NCBI GenBank assembly: GCA_913052475.1 | Contig: CAJXEJ010000004.1 | Span: 1-64,000, forward strand | Direction of reading: 5' to 3' | Source: an uncultured Dehalococcoidia bacterium | Lineage (GTDB): Bacteria; Chloroflexota; Dehalococcoidia; Lucifugimonadales; Lucifugimonadaceae | DNA: 64,000 nt | Shown: piece by piece, positions 1-9,014 of the stretch | Numbering within the stretch: position 1 is the first letter of the stretch | How the letters are laid out: the number at the start of each line of letters is the position of its first letter | Notes under the pieces: generated by a model | Databases searched by the model: none | What the model saw: only the letters and a program-made list of their open reading frames with translations | Told to the model about the DNA's origin: nothing | Position numbers and translations under genes: made by a program

Positions 1-129
1 AACGTCGTGGTAGACATCGCACACCGCTGTCATCTCGACAGTGTCGAAATATTTCCTGAGCTCGATGTAGCCGTGGGCATGACGACGCCCCATGCCACCG
101 CAGCCAACTAACGCAATCTTGAAGGTCAT
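1..129 (-). CDS. Gfo/Idh/MocA-family oxidoreductase, N-terminus only
   Basis: The reverse complement opens with ATG at 129 and reads a Rossmann dinucleotide-binding start (MTFKIALVGCGGMGRRHAHG), with the G-x-G-x-M-G-x-x-H pattern typical of NAD(P)-dependent Gfo/Idh/MocA oxidoreductases. It continues to a second strand ending in AVCDVYHD, the acidic residue expected at the end of beta-2. The gene runs off the left edge, so only 43 codons are visible and the substrate cannot be named. It lies just downstream of the ketopantoate reductase-like gene on the same strand (42 nt gap), consistent with a catabolic operon. Confidence 0.8.
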   Translation of the reverse strand, partial: MTFKIALVGCGGMGRRHAHGYIELRKYFDTVEMTAVCDVYHDV

Positions 130-171
130 TTCTTACTTTTCTCTAGTTACGGTGATCGCTACTCCGGAGAA

Positions 172-1200
172 CTAAGGCAACATCTCAACGAGTGGTTGGA
201 TGTGCTTTACATCACCTTTGAAGTCGATCCCGAGATCATGGACGATCTCGACGATCTTATCGTTGAAAGGTGTTGGCACACCGTGTTTTCGCCCCATATC
301 CGACACATAGCCGTTCAGGTAATCGATCTCGTTTCGCCGGCCTTTTCGCACGTCTTGACCGAACGATGGCACGCCGGCCGGTCCACCCCTTCGACCTGCC
401 TCCAGTAACGCCGCGTCGACCTCCTCAATACCCCGTCCCTCGGCAGCATCGATGATTGATTCGGCGGGAATTTGGAACACCGGGAACAAATTAATACCCT
501 GAGCCTGAGCGACTCGAGCCACTTCGGCACCCAACTGAATCCCGATCTTGCGGGAGTCATCTTCGGTACGTACCTCCGTGGTGCCGTACCCGCTCACACC
601 CGAAAGTGCATTTACCATGCAGTTGATCATCAATTTCGACCAGCGGTTGCCCCATAGATCATCGGTGAATTCGGCTGATGCGACTGAATTCAATGCCTCC
701 ACGAGTTCGCGAGCTCGAGGAGTGTCAGATCCGTCGTGCTCCCCGATTTTGAATCCCAACTCGTAGCTGTCTGTCCGAATACCGCGCCCCGGCTCCCATG
801 CAGAGGCACCGATTGTGATGATGCAGCCCAGTGAACGCTCGACACCAGCAACGGCCGCCATTCTTTCGTCGTTGATGCCGTTCTGGAAATCGACGAACAG
901 GCCGTGATAGGGATCGACGTAGCGGAGCATCATCGTGGTCGCCCACTCGGTGTCGTACGACTTCACAGCGATGAATGCAGCATCGAACGGCACGGTCTCC
1001 TGCTGAAGCTCGTGAATGTGAATAGCTTTCGGGTGGGTGAGAACTTCGGTGTCTTGGTGCTCGACAACCAGACCATCTGCCTTGATCTTCTCAATGTGCT
1101 CCCACCACTGGTCGATCAACGTAACGTCGTGCCCGCCCTCACTGAGCAATCCGCCAACAACGCTCCCAATACCGCCAGCGCCCATGATCCCAATACGCAT
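172..1200 (-). CDS. ketopantoate reductase (ApbA/PanE) family protein
   Basis: 342 aa. The N-terminus carries the nucleotide-binding motif GIMGAGGIGSVVGGLL, and the domain order is that of 2-dehydropantoate 2-reductase: Rossmann fold to about residue 175, then an all-helical C-terminal domain with the characteristic KLMINCMVNALSG segment near residue 190. The family reduces 2-oxo acids such as ketopantoate with NADPH. In marine Chloroflexota-like genomes it is often multiplied in catabolic loci away from pantothenate genes, and no pantothenate gene is nearby here. A general role as an NAD(P)-dependent 2-hydroxyacid/oxoacid enzyme is therefore as likely as PanE. Start is the ATG at 1200, directly at the Rossmann motif. 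It probably shares an operon with the Gfo/Idh/MocA gene that follows. Confidence 0.85.
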   Translation of the reverse strand: MRIGIMGAGGIGSVVGGLLSEGGHDVTLIDQWWEHIEKIKADGLVVEHQDTEVLTHPKAIHIHELQQETVPFDAAFIAVKSYDTEWATTMMLRYVDPYHGLFVDFQNGINDERMAAVAGVERSLGCIITIGASAWEPGRGIRTDSYELGFKIGEHDGSDTPRARELVEALNSVASAEFTDDLWGNRWSKLMINCMVNALSGVSGYGTTEVRTEDDSRKIGIQLGAEVARVAQAQGINLFPVFQIPAESIIDAAEGRGIEEVDAALLEAGRRGGPAGVPSFGQDVRKGRRNEIDYLNGYVSDMGRKHGVPTPFNDKIVEIVHDLGIDFKGDVKHIQPLVEMLP

Positions 1201-1361
1201 CGTGTTCAGCTCCTAAGATTTTTCGACGTTAATCAACAACGCCACCCGACATGATTTATCTGCTGGCGAATTTTATGCGCGCGAATTGCGATTTGCAGAC
1301 GTTGGCCAACGAAATCAATCCGATCACGACTCACGTCACTAATTTGTCTCGACACTCCAAC

Positions 1362-1482
1362 GTTATGCTCAACTCGATTCAGTATCACGTCGTTCGACAA
1401 ACACGGTAGTGAAGCAACCAATTGGCTGACTCGTTCGACTGATAGCTGTTGAAAGAGATACTGAATCGAGTTCAGCATGACA
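1362..1482. repeat. pair of inverted REP-like elements (BIME-like)
   Basis: Two copies of a 25-nt sequence related to GTCATnCTGAACTcGATTCA face each other. One lies at 1362-1386 on the plus strand and one at 1457-1481 on the minus strand, with about 70 nt between. Each is itself partly palindromic, and together they could fold into a long cruciform or hairpin. A related element lies at 48166-48190. The surrounding 1201-1491 stretch shows no convincing gene. Confidence 0.6.
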
Positions 1483-1491
1483 GCCCTCACC

Positions 1492-1695
1492 TCACCAACC
1501 AACCAACGTCGCAATCGCACTTCCGATTATCGTCATGAACTGTGCGCCAACCCGCATTATCGTCCAGCGTAGGTTGCTTTCGATGCGGCGCAGCTTGCGA
1601 TCGTGCTCGTCCTCGACAAGACCCTTGAGCCCCAAGTGCTGCTGAATAGCAGCGTAACGTGTGCCCGGAGTCTGGTCCTGATTGGTCAGTAGAGG
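1492..1695 (-). pseudogene. small membrane-anchored protein fragment without start codon
   Basis: Reading the minus strand down to a TGA at 1494-1492 gives about 67 codons that look coding. A charged helical stretch (DEHDRKLRRIESNLRW) is followed by one hydrophobic segment (AQFMTIIGSAIATLVGW) at the C-terminus. A TGA lies directly upstream of this frame and no ATG, GTG or TTG start is seen within it before the helix, so it is probably a remnant. The layout, a coiled helix then a C-terminal membrane anchor, recalls small phage-type membrane proteins, but I do not recognise the family. Confidence 0.35.
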
Positions 1696-1759
1696 TCAGA
1701 ATCCGATTCTGGAGAGAAGCATAAGCCCGCTGCTTTCGCAACGGGATTTTTGGTTTAAG

Positions 1760-1780
1760 ATAGGGTGACATCCCTATTTT
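1760..1780 (+). terminator. short hairpin with T-run
   Basis: ATAGGG (1760-1765) and CCCTAT (1772-1777) form a 6-bp stem with a 6-nt loop, followed by TTT on the plus strand. It could be a weak terminator, but no convincing plus-strand gene ends here, so it may be incidental. Confidence 0.25.
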
Positions 1781-1810
1781 AGGATGACGATCCGATGGCA
1801 CAAACTACCG

Positions 1811-1837
1811 GTCTCTTCTCTCTAGGGAGAAGGAAGC
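1811..1837. repeat. dispersed family A repeat (short copy)
   Basis: TCTTCTCTCTAGGGAGAAGG is a short degenerate copy of the repeat seen more fully at 44735, 51004 and 55117: a CTCC(C/T)T half-palindrome answered by AGGGAGA. It abuts the 3' end of the RraA-family gene, like other copies that sit at gene ends. Confidence 0.45.
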
Positions 1838-1840
1838 GCG

Positions 1841-2599
1841 CTACTCCCCGCGCTCGCTCTTCCACTTCCTAAACCGATCCTTTATCTCTTCCGAAATCGG
1901 GTAGTACGTCCCCGGCGGAACCCGCTCCTCATCGATGAGACCAATCACATACTCCTCGGCCTCCTCCTGTTCCTCGATCCAGTCGATCACCTCTTCCGCC
2001 CTATCCGATGGCACCACAATAACCCCATCATCGTCGGCAACAATCACATCGCCCGGCATCACCAACACGCCGCCAACATTGATCGCACCGCCATCTTCGA
2101 ACGATTCCAGGAACGGCAAGTTACCGGCAGGTGAACGGTTCTTCGCGAACACCGCCAGATCATAGTCGTCCAAGATCATTTGCAAATCACGAATCGCACC
2201 ATCGGTGATCAAGCCCTGCGCCTTGTTGTGCCATAACTGCCGCGTCTTCATATTGCCCATCGTGCAGGAATAGTCATCGAATGTATGCGCTTCAACCACC
2301 AACACGTCGTTCGGTCCGCACTTCGCCATCGCTCGATACTCAGGAGAATCGGCACCTCTTCGAGTTATCTTCAATAGATCAGGACGAGCCGGCACATACC
2401 GCAGCGTCTGCGCTCGACCCACCAGCATCTTACCCGGCGTAAACGCCTTGATTCCCCGCATCAGACACAGCTGGTAGTTCGCCGAAGCAAACCACTCCTG
2501 TCCCGCTGGGGGAGTCAACCGCCACGTACCACTATAAGCAGTCGCTGCAGTCACTTTCCTGAATCGATCGAGTATTTCGTCCGATACGTGAGTTGGCAT
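1841..2599 (-). CDS. RraA family protein (aldolase/regulator fold)
   Basis: 252 aa. The central region matches the RraA/4-hydroxy-4-methyl-2-oxoglutarate aldolase fold: GPNDVLVVEA, GLITDGAIRD (the D-G...R-D substrate/metal motif) and the family-typical GDVIVADDDGVIVVP near residue 190. It is longer than RraA itself (about 160 aa), as in the metal-dependent class II aldolases that cleave 4-carboxy-type 2-oxo acids and in the poorly characterised 'dimethylmenaquinone methyltransferase-like' group. With no RNase E partner evident, a catabolic aldolase role is more likely than RNase regulation. Start is the ATG at 2599; the N-terminus then has the usual helix SDEILDRFRK. Confidence 0.8.
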   Translation of the reverse strand: MPTHVSDEILDRFRKVTAATAYSGTWRLTPPAGQEWFASANYQLCLMRGIKAFTPGKMLVGRAQTLRYVPARPDLLKITRRGADSPEYRAMAKCGPNDVLVVEAHTFDDYSCTMGNMKTRQLWHNKAQGLITDGAIRDLQMILDDYDLAVFAKNRSPAGNLPFLESFEDGGAINVGGVLVMPGDVIVADDDGVIVVPSDRAEEVIDWIEEQEEAEEYVIGLIDEERVPPGTYYPISEEIKDRFRKWKSERGE

Positions 2600-2752
2600 T
2601 TGTGATCGTTGTCCCAGTTGCTGGTAGCTTGAATTACGGTTCGGAAGTATAAGTCACACAGCAATCACAAATCTGCACATCGTGAGAATCCACTGTGAGC
2701 CTGCTACGATTCGCCGGTCCAATTCCTGCAATTACCACTTCGAAAGTCGCTC

Positions 2753-3739
2753 ATGCCCCAGACAATCCCGATCAACGATCCTCGCTTTACGTGGAGAGGA
2801 ATGACCTCTGCCGAAGTCGCCAACGGATCGGTGAAGCCCTGGCGAATTCCCCACAAGGAAAAAGCCCTCTACGATATGAATCTCGTCGAAAGAGCTGTCA
2901 TGCCCACCGGGATCCGACTGGTATTTCGCACGAACTCCACGACGATCACAGGCAACTGCGATTCCGTTGACGAACGAAGCAATATCGATCTGGTCGTAAA
3001 CGGGAGGTTGGCTGGATCGGTCGAAACTGTAAATGAAACATCGTTCCAGTTCGAAAATCTCGGATCTGAAACGAAAGATATCGAGCTATGGATGCCGCAG
3101 TTCGGATCGATACGCATCGATAATCTCACGTTCGACGATAGCGCAGAAACTTCGGCAACCTCCGAATCAACCGCACCAAAATGGATCACCTACGGGAGCT
3201 CAATCACTCACTGCCGCACTGCCGACTCGCCAACCAAAACATGGCCAGCAATCGTCGCCCGCACCCGTGGATACGATCTCACCTGTCTTGGATTCGGGGG
3301 GCAGTGCCATCTCGATCCGATGATCGCCCGGCTTATCCGAGATCGTGAAGCCGATCTCATCTCCCTCTGCGTTGGAATCAACATCTACGGGGCTGGATCG
3401 CTCAATGAACGTACATTCGCCCCGGGAATTATGGGATTCATCCAGATCGTCCGAGAAAAGCACCCAACGACACCGATCGCTCTCATCTCGCCGATCTACT
3501 CCCCTGGTAGAGAAACCGCTCTCAATCCTGTCGGCTTCACATTGGAACAAGTGCGGAAAGAAGTAAAACGTGCCGGCGAAACGTTGCAGGCACACGGCGA
3601 CGATAACATCACATACATCAACGGACTCGACGTCTTCGATTCCGACAACGCCCACCTGCTACCTGACGACCTTCACCCCAACAACGAAGGCTACGGAATC
3701 ATGGCAAGCAACCTCTTGGGACTGCTCCCGAGGATTTAG
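2753..3739 (+). CDS. SGNH/GDSL hydrolase with N-terminal beta domain
   Basis: 328 aa. Residues about 10-130 form a beta-rich N-terminal domain. The C-terminal SGNH hydrolase domain has block I WITYGSSITHC (probable nucleophile Ser150), block II GFGGQCHLD, block III VGINIYG with the oxyanion Asn, and block V DDLHPNNEGYG with the catalytic Asp and His. Block I has Ser where most relatives have Asp (GDSIT becomes GSSIT). The family hydrolyses esters, including acetyl groups on polysaccharides. No signal peptide is visible, so it is probably cytoplasmic. ATG at 2753 is the first good start. It is convergent with the SnoaL-like gene. Confidence 0.8.
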   Translation: MPQTIPINDPRFTWRGMTSAEVANGSVKPWRIPHKEKALYDMNLVERAVMPTGIRLVFRTNSTTITGNCDSVDERSNIDLVVNGRLAGSVETVNETSFQFENLGSETKDIELWMPQFGSIRIDNLTFDDSAETSATSESTAPKWITYGSSITHCRTADSPTKTWPAIVARTRGYDLTCLGFGGQCHLDPMIARLIRDREADLISLCVGINIYGAGSLNERTFAPGIMGFIQIVREKHPTTPIALISPIYSPGRETALNPVGFTLEQVRKEVKRAGETLQAHGDDNITYINGLDVFDSDNAHLLPDDLHPNNEGYGIMASNLLGLLPRI

Positions 3740-3750
3740 CGTGACGCGAA

Positions 3751-4146
3751 TCAATCGTGGTGCGGATGATCGATGTTGTTGATGCTGCGCCAGACGCGCC
3801 GCTGCTTCATCTCGTCCCGTTTGTACAGGTTGATGTACTTCCCGCGCATCGTAACGACCTCGCTCCCATCTTCGGAGCCATTGCTTAGTTGAACGCACCC
3901 ATACGCAGACGATCGATTCCAAGATCTCGACTTCAGCAACGATCGATTTGATGCTGCTTTTACCGAGCGGAAGAACTCACGCTGGTGCGTAACGATAGTT
4001 TCTCTGCCGCTGACCACAGGACGATCCGGCAGCCTGAGAATGGCATCCTCGGCGAACAGATCATCAATTTCATCAACGTCGGACGCATTGATAGCAGCGG
4101 CGTACCGCTCTTCTGACTCGAAGATGAATGAACGATCATCTGGCAT
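3751..4146 (-). CDS. SnoaL-like/nuclear transport factor 2 fold protein
   Basis: 131 aa. It starts with a helix (SEERYAAAINASDVDEIDDLF), then AEDAILRLPDRPVVSGRETI, the typical SnoaL/NTF2-like pattern of two helices followed by strands of a cone-shaped pocket. The second half is beta-rich (SEVVTMRGKYINLYKRD) as in DUF4440-type proteins. Such proteins bind or isomerise small molecules, or have no known activity; the substrate cannot be told from sequence. Its stop lies 12 nt from the end of the convergent SGNH gene. Confidence 0.7.
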   Translation of the reverse strand: MPDDRSFIFESEERYAAAINASDVDEIDDLFAEDAILRLPDRPVVSGRETIVTHQREFFRSVKAASNRSLLKSRSWNRSSAYGCVQLSNGSEDGSEVVTMRGKYINLYKRDEMKQRRVWRSINNIDHPHHD

Positions 4147-4292
4147 ATGGAGTCTCTTTCACCAGACCAGTTTAGGAGTGAATAGCGAGTTCACAGCGGT
4201 GATATATGACATTGCTATCAGTAGCATGTAGGTCCTGAATCTGTGTAATCCAGCACGATCACTACTCTAAACCCCGCATTCCTGAGGTCGAA

Positions 4293-6092
4293 TTAATCCC
4301 CAGCAGAAGCCGATCCGTCCGAATGCGATTGGCCAGTACCCGACCTATCACCCAGCAATGTTCGCCTGAAAGTCTTGTCCATCTGTGAATGGATCCTCAT
4401 CGCCAGCGTTGCAGTCACTGCAACACTCGACGCCATTACGAGAGCCGGAACTGGCGACGTCAAATCAGCAACAGGCATCATCTGGACAAGCCGTGTCACA
4501 GTCCAAACACCTGCAATCAACATAACCACACTCACCAGTCCGATTCCGATCACATCGGGTGCATGAAATCGTGCAGTCAATTTGAATCGAGCAAACGCTC
4601 GTCGAACGAAAACCGCTCCAAGCTCGGAAAGAACTTGCCACAGCACGATTCCTGCCGGTACCGCTAGCGTTACGACCGCAGCCAGGACAACCACTCCGAC
4701 CAATTCAACTGAAATGCCAATCTCGCTAGCAAGGCTCGTACCGGCGTTCGATATCAACATACCGGCAACAATCACGAGCCCGATAATTCCAAAACTAACA
4801 GCGACCGATCTCACATCACGTTTGAATCTGTGCGGCGTTGGTTTTGCGGGAGGCATTGCCCGGAGAGACGTCGCGATAGTTGTGGAGAATGCCGATGCCT
4901 CGGTCTTCACCCAGTTCGGCAGCAACCATCCAACAACTGCACCGATTCTTCTGGGCGAACTGAATATAAGCGGATAGATAAACGACGACATCAATGTGCC
5001 GAGCGTAACGATCGGATAAAGCTGCGATCCGACCGCAGCATGCTCGCTACCTGAACGCGCGATTGCGAGTGAAAACTCACCCGGCTGCGGCATCGATGTG
5101 CCTACATTTAGAGCCGTTTCACCGTCGTGACCTGTCAGGAAAGTGCCGACTGTCGCCGCCAAGATCTTTCCGGCTACCAGCACACCGGTTACGATCAGAG
5201 CCGTACCGAAAAACTCAGGTACATCGCTCATATTCACCAACATGCCAATAGAAACGAAGAACAACGCAGCGAACACATCACGAACCGGGGCAATGAGGCG
5301 TGCGATCTGGTCTCGATGCCGGGTGTCGCCGAGCACTGTACCTATCAAGAACGCTCCGGCTCCGGCAGAAAGTCCCATTTCACGGGCAAGCAATCCAACC
5401 GCAAAGCACATACCCAGACTTCCGATGAGCAACGTTTCGCGGGATTTTAGATAGTCCAACAGCTCCATGAGCCGAGGTGCCAGTAGTGTGCCGAAAACCA
5501 GTGCTCCGACGGCGAATACAGCCATCTTCATCACAATTGGCCAGACCTGAACCGCGCCACTTGCTTCCTGGTTCGCATAACCGACGAACACAGCGAGCAG
5601 CACAACAGCTACAAAATCTTCAACAACCAACACGCCAACGACCAACTGCCCACGAAGCGACATGAGTTGTCCATTTTCGCGGAGCATCTGCACCAGAACT
5701 ACCGAGCTCGAAAACGCCAGAGCTGCACCAAGATAAATCGAGGTTGTGGCACTCCAACCGAGGGTGCGTCCAAGGAAATACCCAAGCAGAATCATCGTCG
5801 TGATTTCGACAGCGCCTATCAGCACGACTCGGAATCCTACTTTACGAATCCGCTCCCAACCGAACTCAACGCCGATCGCGAACAGCAGCACAACAAGTCC
5901 AACCTCAGCAACGAGCGAGACGGTCTCTGCGTCGGACACAAAACGACCTTGAAGCGCGAACGGCCCTACAAGCACGCCCGCAAGCAGATAACCGAGAATC
6001 GGTGGTTGCCGAATGAGTCGGAAAAGGATCAAGGCTGCGGCTGCAGCGACCATGATCAGCGCAAAATCTCTTACAAAATCTCCGGAGTGCAC
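4293..6092 (-). CDS. CPA2-family cation:proton antiporter (KefB/Kef-type)
   Basis: 599 aa integral membrane protein. The first 400 residues carry the CPA2 core: about 12 hydrophobic segments, including PPILGYLLAGVLVGP, VGLVVLLFAIGVEFGW, LVQMLRENGQL, a SAGAGAFLIGTVLG segment and FVSIGMLVNM. The family exchanges K+ or Na+ for H+ across the inner membrane. Unusually there is no C-terminal RCK/TrkA-N nucleotide-binding domain. Instead, residues about 425-580 add three or four further hydrophobic segments and a short charged tail. The start ATG at 6092 leads into a short polar stretch and the first TM helix. It is apparently monocistronic. Confidence 0.85.
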   Translation of the reverse strand: MHSGDFVRDFALIMVAAAAALILFRLIRQPPILGYLLAGVLVGPFALQGRFVSDAETVSLVAEVGLVVLLFAIGVEFGWERIRKVGFRVVLIGAVEITTMILLGYFLGRTLGWSATTSIYLGAALAFSSSVVLVQMLRENGQLMSLRGQLVVGVLVVEDFVAVVLLAVFVGYANQEASGAVQVWPIVMKMAVFAVGALVFGTLLAPRLMELLDYLKSRETLLIGSLGMCFAVGLLAREMGLSAGAGAFLIGTVLGDTRHRDQIARLIAPVRDVFAALFFVSIGMLVNMSDVPEFFGTALIVTGVLVAGKILAATVGTFLTGHDGETALNVGTSMPQPGEFSLAIARSGSEHAAVGSQLYPIVTLGTLMSSFIYPLIFSSPRRIGAVVGWLLPNWVKTEASAFSTTIATSLRAMPPAKPTPHRFKRDVRSVAVSFGIIGLVIVAGMLISNAGTSLASEIGISVELVGVVVLAAVVTLAVPAGIVLWQVLSELGAVFVRRAFARFKLTARFHAPDVIGIGLVSVVMLIAGVWTVTRLVQMMPVADLTSPVPALVMASSVAVTATLAMRIHSQMDKTFRRTLLGDRSGTGQSHSDGSASAGD

Positions 6093-6194
6093 ATTCTCAT
6101 ACTAGAAAAACCACGCCCTGAATTTCGACGATCCCAACAACCAGTTCAGAGCAGTTAACAACTACAACAGCAGCACCCCACTCCTCTGGCTCTA

Positions 6195-6890
6195 GCCCGT
6201 GCCGTACCCCACCTCGTTTGGCGTCATCACACCCGCATTCACTAGGCTCAACTCGCGTGCCACACACGAATCCTCATGGACAAGATTCGGGTATCGAATG
6301 CAGAAATATGGATCGTCTTCCACAATCCACGCGCTTGTGAAACGCATTGTAGAAAGTACCTTCGAGAGATGTTGGATTACCGAGAAGCGGGAGCTTCGCA
6401 TCGTCCGACGTCATAGATCCTTCTATCGACTCAAAGATACCCTCTCGAACGCCGGAAGCCTCAGCGATCACGAACAGGTGGTGTCCTTCATAGACCACTG
6501 AAACTTATCGGGTGTATCGATCAAAAGTCCCTAGACGTAGTGCTTGTCGCCGAGCTCCATGTAAGTCGTAGCAACGTTCCTCCTATGACACCGGCGTTCT
6601 CATGATGAGCACGTCGAATCTCACGCCATAGAATGTTCCAAACTTGGTGTCCCGTCAGCGCCGTCGTGCTCACAATCCTAATCTGGGTGGCACATCTGCC
6701 ACCACAACACCACGTGTGCAGCGATATAGGTCTTACCGAACCGTTGCATGAACGAACGGCGACCTGTACGTAATCTCTGATGCTTCGAGAATTTCGACCT
6801 GTTTCGCCCACGGACTCGGTCAAAGCACCCGACAGGAGAACTCCACTGGATCCCGTAGCCACACTGCACGAACCGAACCCCCGTACAACG
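6195..6890 (-). pseudogene. phage terminase large subunit, heavily frameshifted
   Basis: Reading the three minus-strand frames in turn recovers the order of a terminase large-subunit ATPase: PWAKQVEILEA, then RDYVQVAVRSCNGS, then (next frame) GKTYIAAHVVLWW. Together the last two rebuild a Walker A region SCNGSGKT. They are followed by VSTTALTGHQVWNILWREIR, LGDKHYV, HLFVIAEASGVREG (Walker B-like, D lost), LPLLGNPTSLEGTFYNAFHK and a final YPNLVHED. At least four frameshifts and an in-frame TAG break the gene, so it cannot make the protein. It packaged DNA in a tailed phage. No capsid, portal or integrase gene remains around it, so this is the stump of a decayed prophage. Confidence 0.7.
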
Positions 6891-6944
6891 GAGTATCGGT
6901 ATCTCTGCGCGCTTCAGTCGATATCCCGCATGAATCACTCTGCA

Positions 6945-7136
6945 CTAATCGTTCGGACAAAAAATGTGCCTGCACGTCCGACATCGATAGCACGTATTCG
7001 CCAGAGGATCGGTCTTCCCTAAACGGATCGGAGCATCGTTGGTACATCTTGGGCAAAGTGAAGAATTTTCGATCAAATCACCCGGCAACGAACTCCCCAC
7101 ACCACCCACCGCAATAACCCTAGTCTGCATTTCCAT
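6945..7136 (-). CDS. small zinc-ribbon protein, possible prophage remnant
   Basis: 63 codons from an ATG at 7136. The C-terminal half has a zinc ribbon of the form CPRC-x17-CYRCRTC ending in HIFC, which resembles the Cys pairs of small zinc-ribbon proteins of phages and transposases. It lies directly upstream of the terminase pseudogene on the same strand, so it probably belongs to the same decayed prophage. The N-terminal part is unremarkable and the true start is uncertain. The ORF might be only a surviving piece. Confidence 0.35.
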   Translation of the reverse strand: MEMQTRVIAVGGVGSSLPGDLIENSSLCPRCTNDAPIRLGKTDPLANTCYRCRTCRHIFCPND

Positions 7137-7212
7137 GAACGCTACCACCACTAGCGTATCGACCCTCAGTAAAGCAGCAAGTGTCACGAATATACCGGTC
7201 GAGTGGAGCCGC

Positions 7213-7272
7213 CAGCCCTCTTTTCCTTGATGGAAAGGAGAAATGCGACGCGTTACCAAGTCGTTCGACAAC
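7213..7272. repeat. dispersed family B repeat
   Basis: A hairpin (TTTTCCTTGATGGAAAGGAG) is followed by GCGACGCG, then ACCAAGTCgTtCGAC and ACGCCCG. The same order of blocks occurs twice at 55741-55902. The 7273-7881 stretch that follows shows no gene I can support. Confidence 0.55.
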
Positions 7273-7881
7273 GCCCGTAGCTAAAACGCAAAGGCGGCAG
7301 TGCGGGAACGAGTCGGGGGCTGGTCCAGCTGCGCTCCGGCACACACTACCGCCCTGCACAAAGCTTCTCACTACCTACATGTTGTGGACGTGAAGGCGGA
7401 CATATTACCGTGATAAACCTGTGAAATCCTCATTCGGCATAGCCATTTCAACACCTGCTTTACGCTACAAATAGCTCGTTAAAGAAGGTTGGACTCTGCC
7501 AACCAGCGATCGAATATGGGAGTCCGTCCAAGCGCATAGTCGAGTGATCCAGACCTCTGATTCATTTACCAAATTACGATATTAAATCTCGTGTTGAGGA
7601 TCCCATTCTTCGGGGATGACTCGTGCAATCCAGAGCGACCGCATCAAAACAAGCCCTTCCTCGGCACCAAACACACAGCGACCCTGAACAAATCCCAACA
7701 ACCTGCGTCCGCAAACTCGTACTCGCGTCCATCAACTGCGATGCGATCCAATGACTGCTCCCGACTCCTCATCCAACGAGTCTTACAAAAAAACCAGCAC
7801 AAGCTTGGACGAATTCCATCAACTACACGAGTATTATCTGTGCAACAGCTCCACACGCAATCGCAAAGGCTAACCCCGAAA

Positions 7882-8640
7882 ATGAAGGTTCTCGTCACTG
7901 GTTCGTCCGGACTCATCGGCTCCATGCTCATCAACGCACTATCCGACCCGTTCGAAATATCAGCGCTCGACGCCCGAGAGTCCGAACACGCGCCCGGCGT
8001 GCCAACCCTCATCACCGATGGATCGGACTACGACTCGATGTCGAAAGCGTTCGTAGGCGTCGACGCTGTAGTTCACCTCGCCGCTAACGCCCCTGTCGAA
8101 ACCCCCTGGACCGATGTGCTGAAGAACAACATCTCGGCCACCCACAACGTCTACGAAGCCGCTCGTCAGCATGGTGTGAAGCGAGTCGTATTCGCAAGCT
8201 CCAACCACGCCGTCGGTAATTTTGAAATGGACGAGCCATACAGTCGGATCCGAGTCGGTGACTACGAGGGACTTACCCCCGGAGGTTTTAAACGAATCGA
8301 CCACACTGTCCCAATCCGACCCGACTCCGACTACGGCGTGAGCAAAGCGTTTGGCGAGGCGACCGGTCGCTACTATCACGAACACTTCGGTCTCGAAGTC
8401 GCATGTCTAAGAATCGGAACGGTCAATCCACCCAATAGTCCTGCCGGATCCGTCCGAATGCTGGCTACATGGCTCAGCCACCGCGATTTAACCCAGCTCG
8501 TAACCCAGTGCCTCACACAGCCGCTCAGATTCGAAATCTTCTACGGGGTCTCCGACAATACTTGGCGCTTCTGGGACACCGACCACGCCAAAAAGACCAT
8601 CGGCTACGCCCCTCAGGACAACGCCGAAGACTATCGGTAG
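7882..8640 (+). CDS. NAD-dependent epimerase/dehydratase, uronate dehydrogenase-like SDR
   Basis: 252 aa when started at the ATG at 7882, which directly precedes the Rossmann motif KVLVTGSSGLIGSML. The open frame extends upstream to 7591, but that part has no family similarity. Further motifs are DAVVHLAANA, FASSNHAVGNF (the catalytic Ser/Thr region, typical of uronate dehydrogenase-like extended SDRs) and YGVSKAFGEATGRYY (Tyr-x3-Lys). The end GYAPQDNAEDY is also family-like. Known relatives oxidise hexuronates or epimerise nucleotide sugars; the substrate is inferred only. It is a lone plus-strand gene; another member of this family lies at 40940. Confidence 0.8.
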   Translation: MKVLVTGSSGLIGSMLINALSDPFEISALDARESEHAPGVPTLITDGSDYDSMSKAFVGVDAVVHLAANAPVETPWTDVLKNNISATHNVYEAARQHGVKRVVFASSNHAVGNFEMDEPYSRIRVGDYEGLTPGGFKRIDHTVPIRPDSDYGVSKAFGEATGRYYHEHFGLEVACLRIGTVNPPNSPAGSVRMLATWLSHRDLTQLVTQCLTQPLRFEIFYGVSDNTWRFWDTDHAKKTIGYAPQDNAEDYR

Positions 8641-8680
8641 GTGGGAGTAACGGACTAGAGAGCTCAGCCGGTACTAGCTA

Positions 8681-8708
8681 ATCCGAATTTCGATCACCAA
8701 ATTTGGAT
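8681..8708 (+). terminator. possible terminator hairpin after SDR gene
   Basis: ATCCGAATTT (8681-8690) pairs with AAATTTGGAT (8699-8708), with one G-U pair and an 8-nt loop, followed by TT. It sits 40 nt after the SDR stop, but the T-run is short, so function is uncertain. Confidence 0.3.
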
Positions 8709-9014
8709 TTGCCGATCAATCGGACGCGCTCGTCACGCTGCGGCTTTTGCTCTTGGGCCTGGAAGAACCATCGCCCTGATCACGACCGTAGGTCATCGGC
8801 CATCGGTGTTCACAGGGTGCTCATAGCGATCTCGATCGTCAATGACCGTACCGTCAAGGGTTACCCAACGGCGTTCGGATGGAGCACCCCGACCTTCACG
8901 CCTTGCATCACGATCATACCTACGAGGCTTTCTTGCGTACCCATCGCGATCATCGCGCCTTAGTCCACGATCATCTCTACGAGGGCCTCGTGCATATCCA
9001 CCACGGCCATCACG

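Noticed and set aside
5127-6158. Long plus-strand ORFs opposite the antiporter gene
   Set aside because: They are antisense shadows of the CPA2 gene, with no family similarity and codon patterns set by the other strand.
7591-7881. N-terminal extension of the SDR at 7882
   Set aside because: The upstream 97 codons match no SDR feature; the family start is the ATG before KVLVTG.
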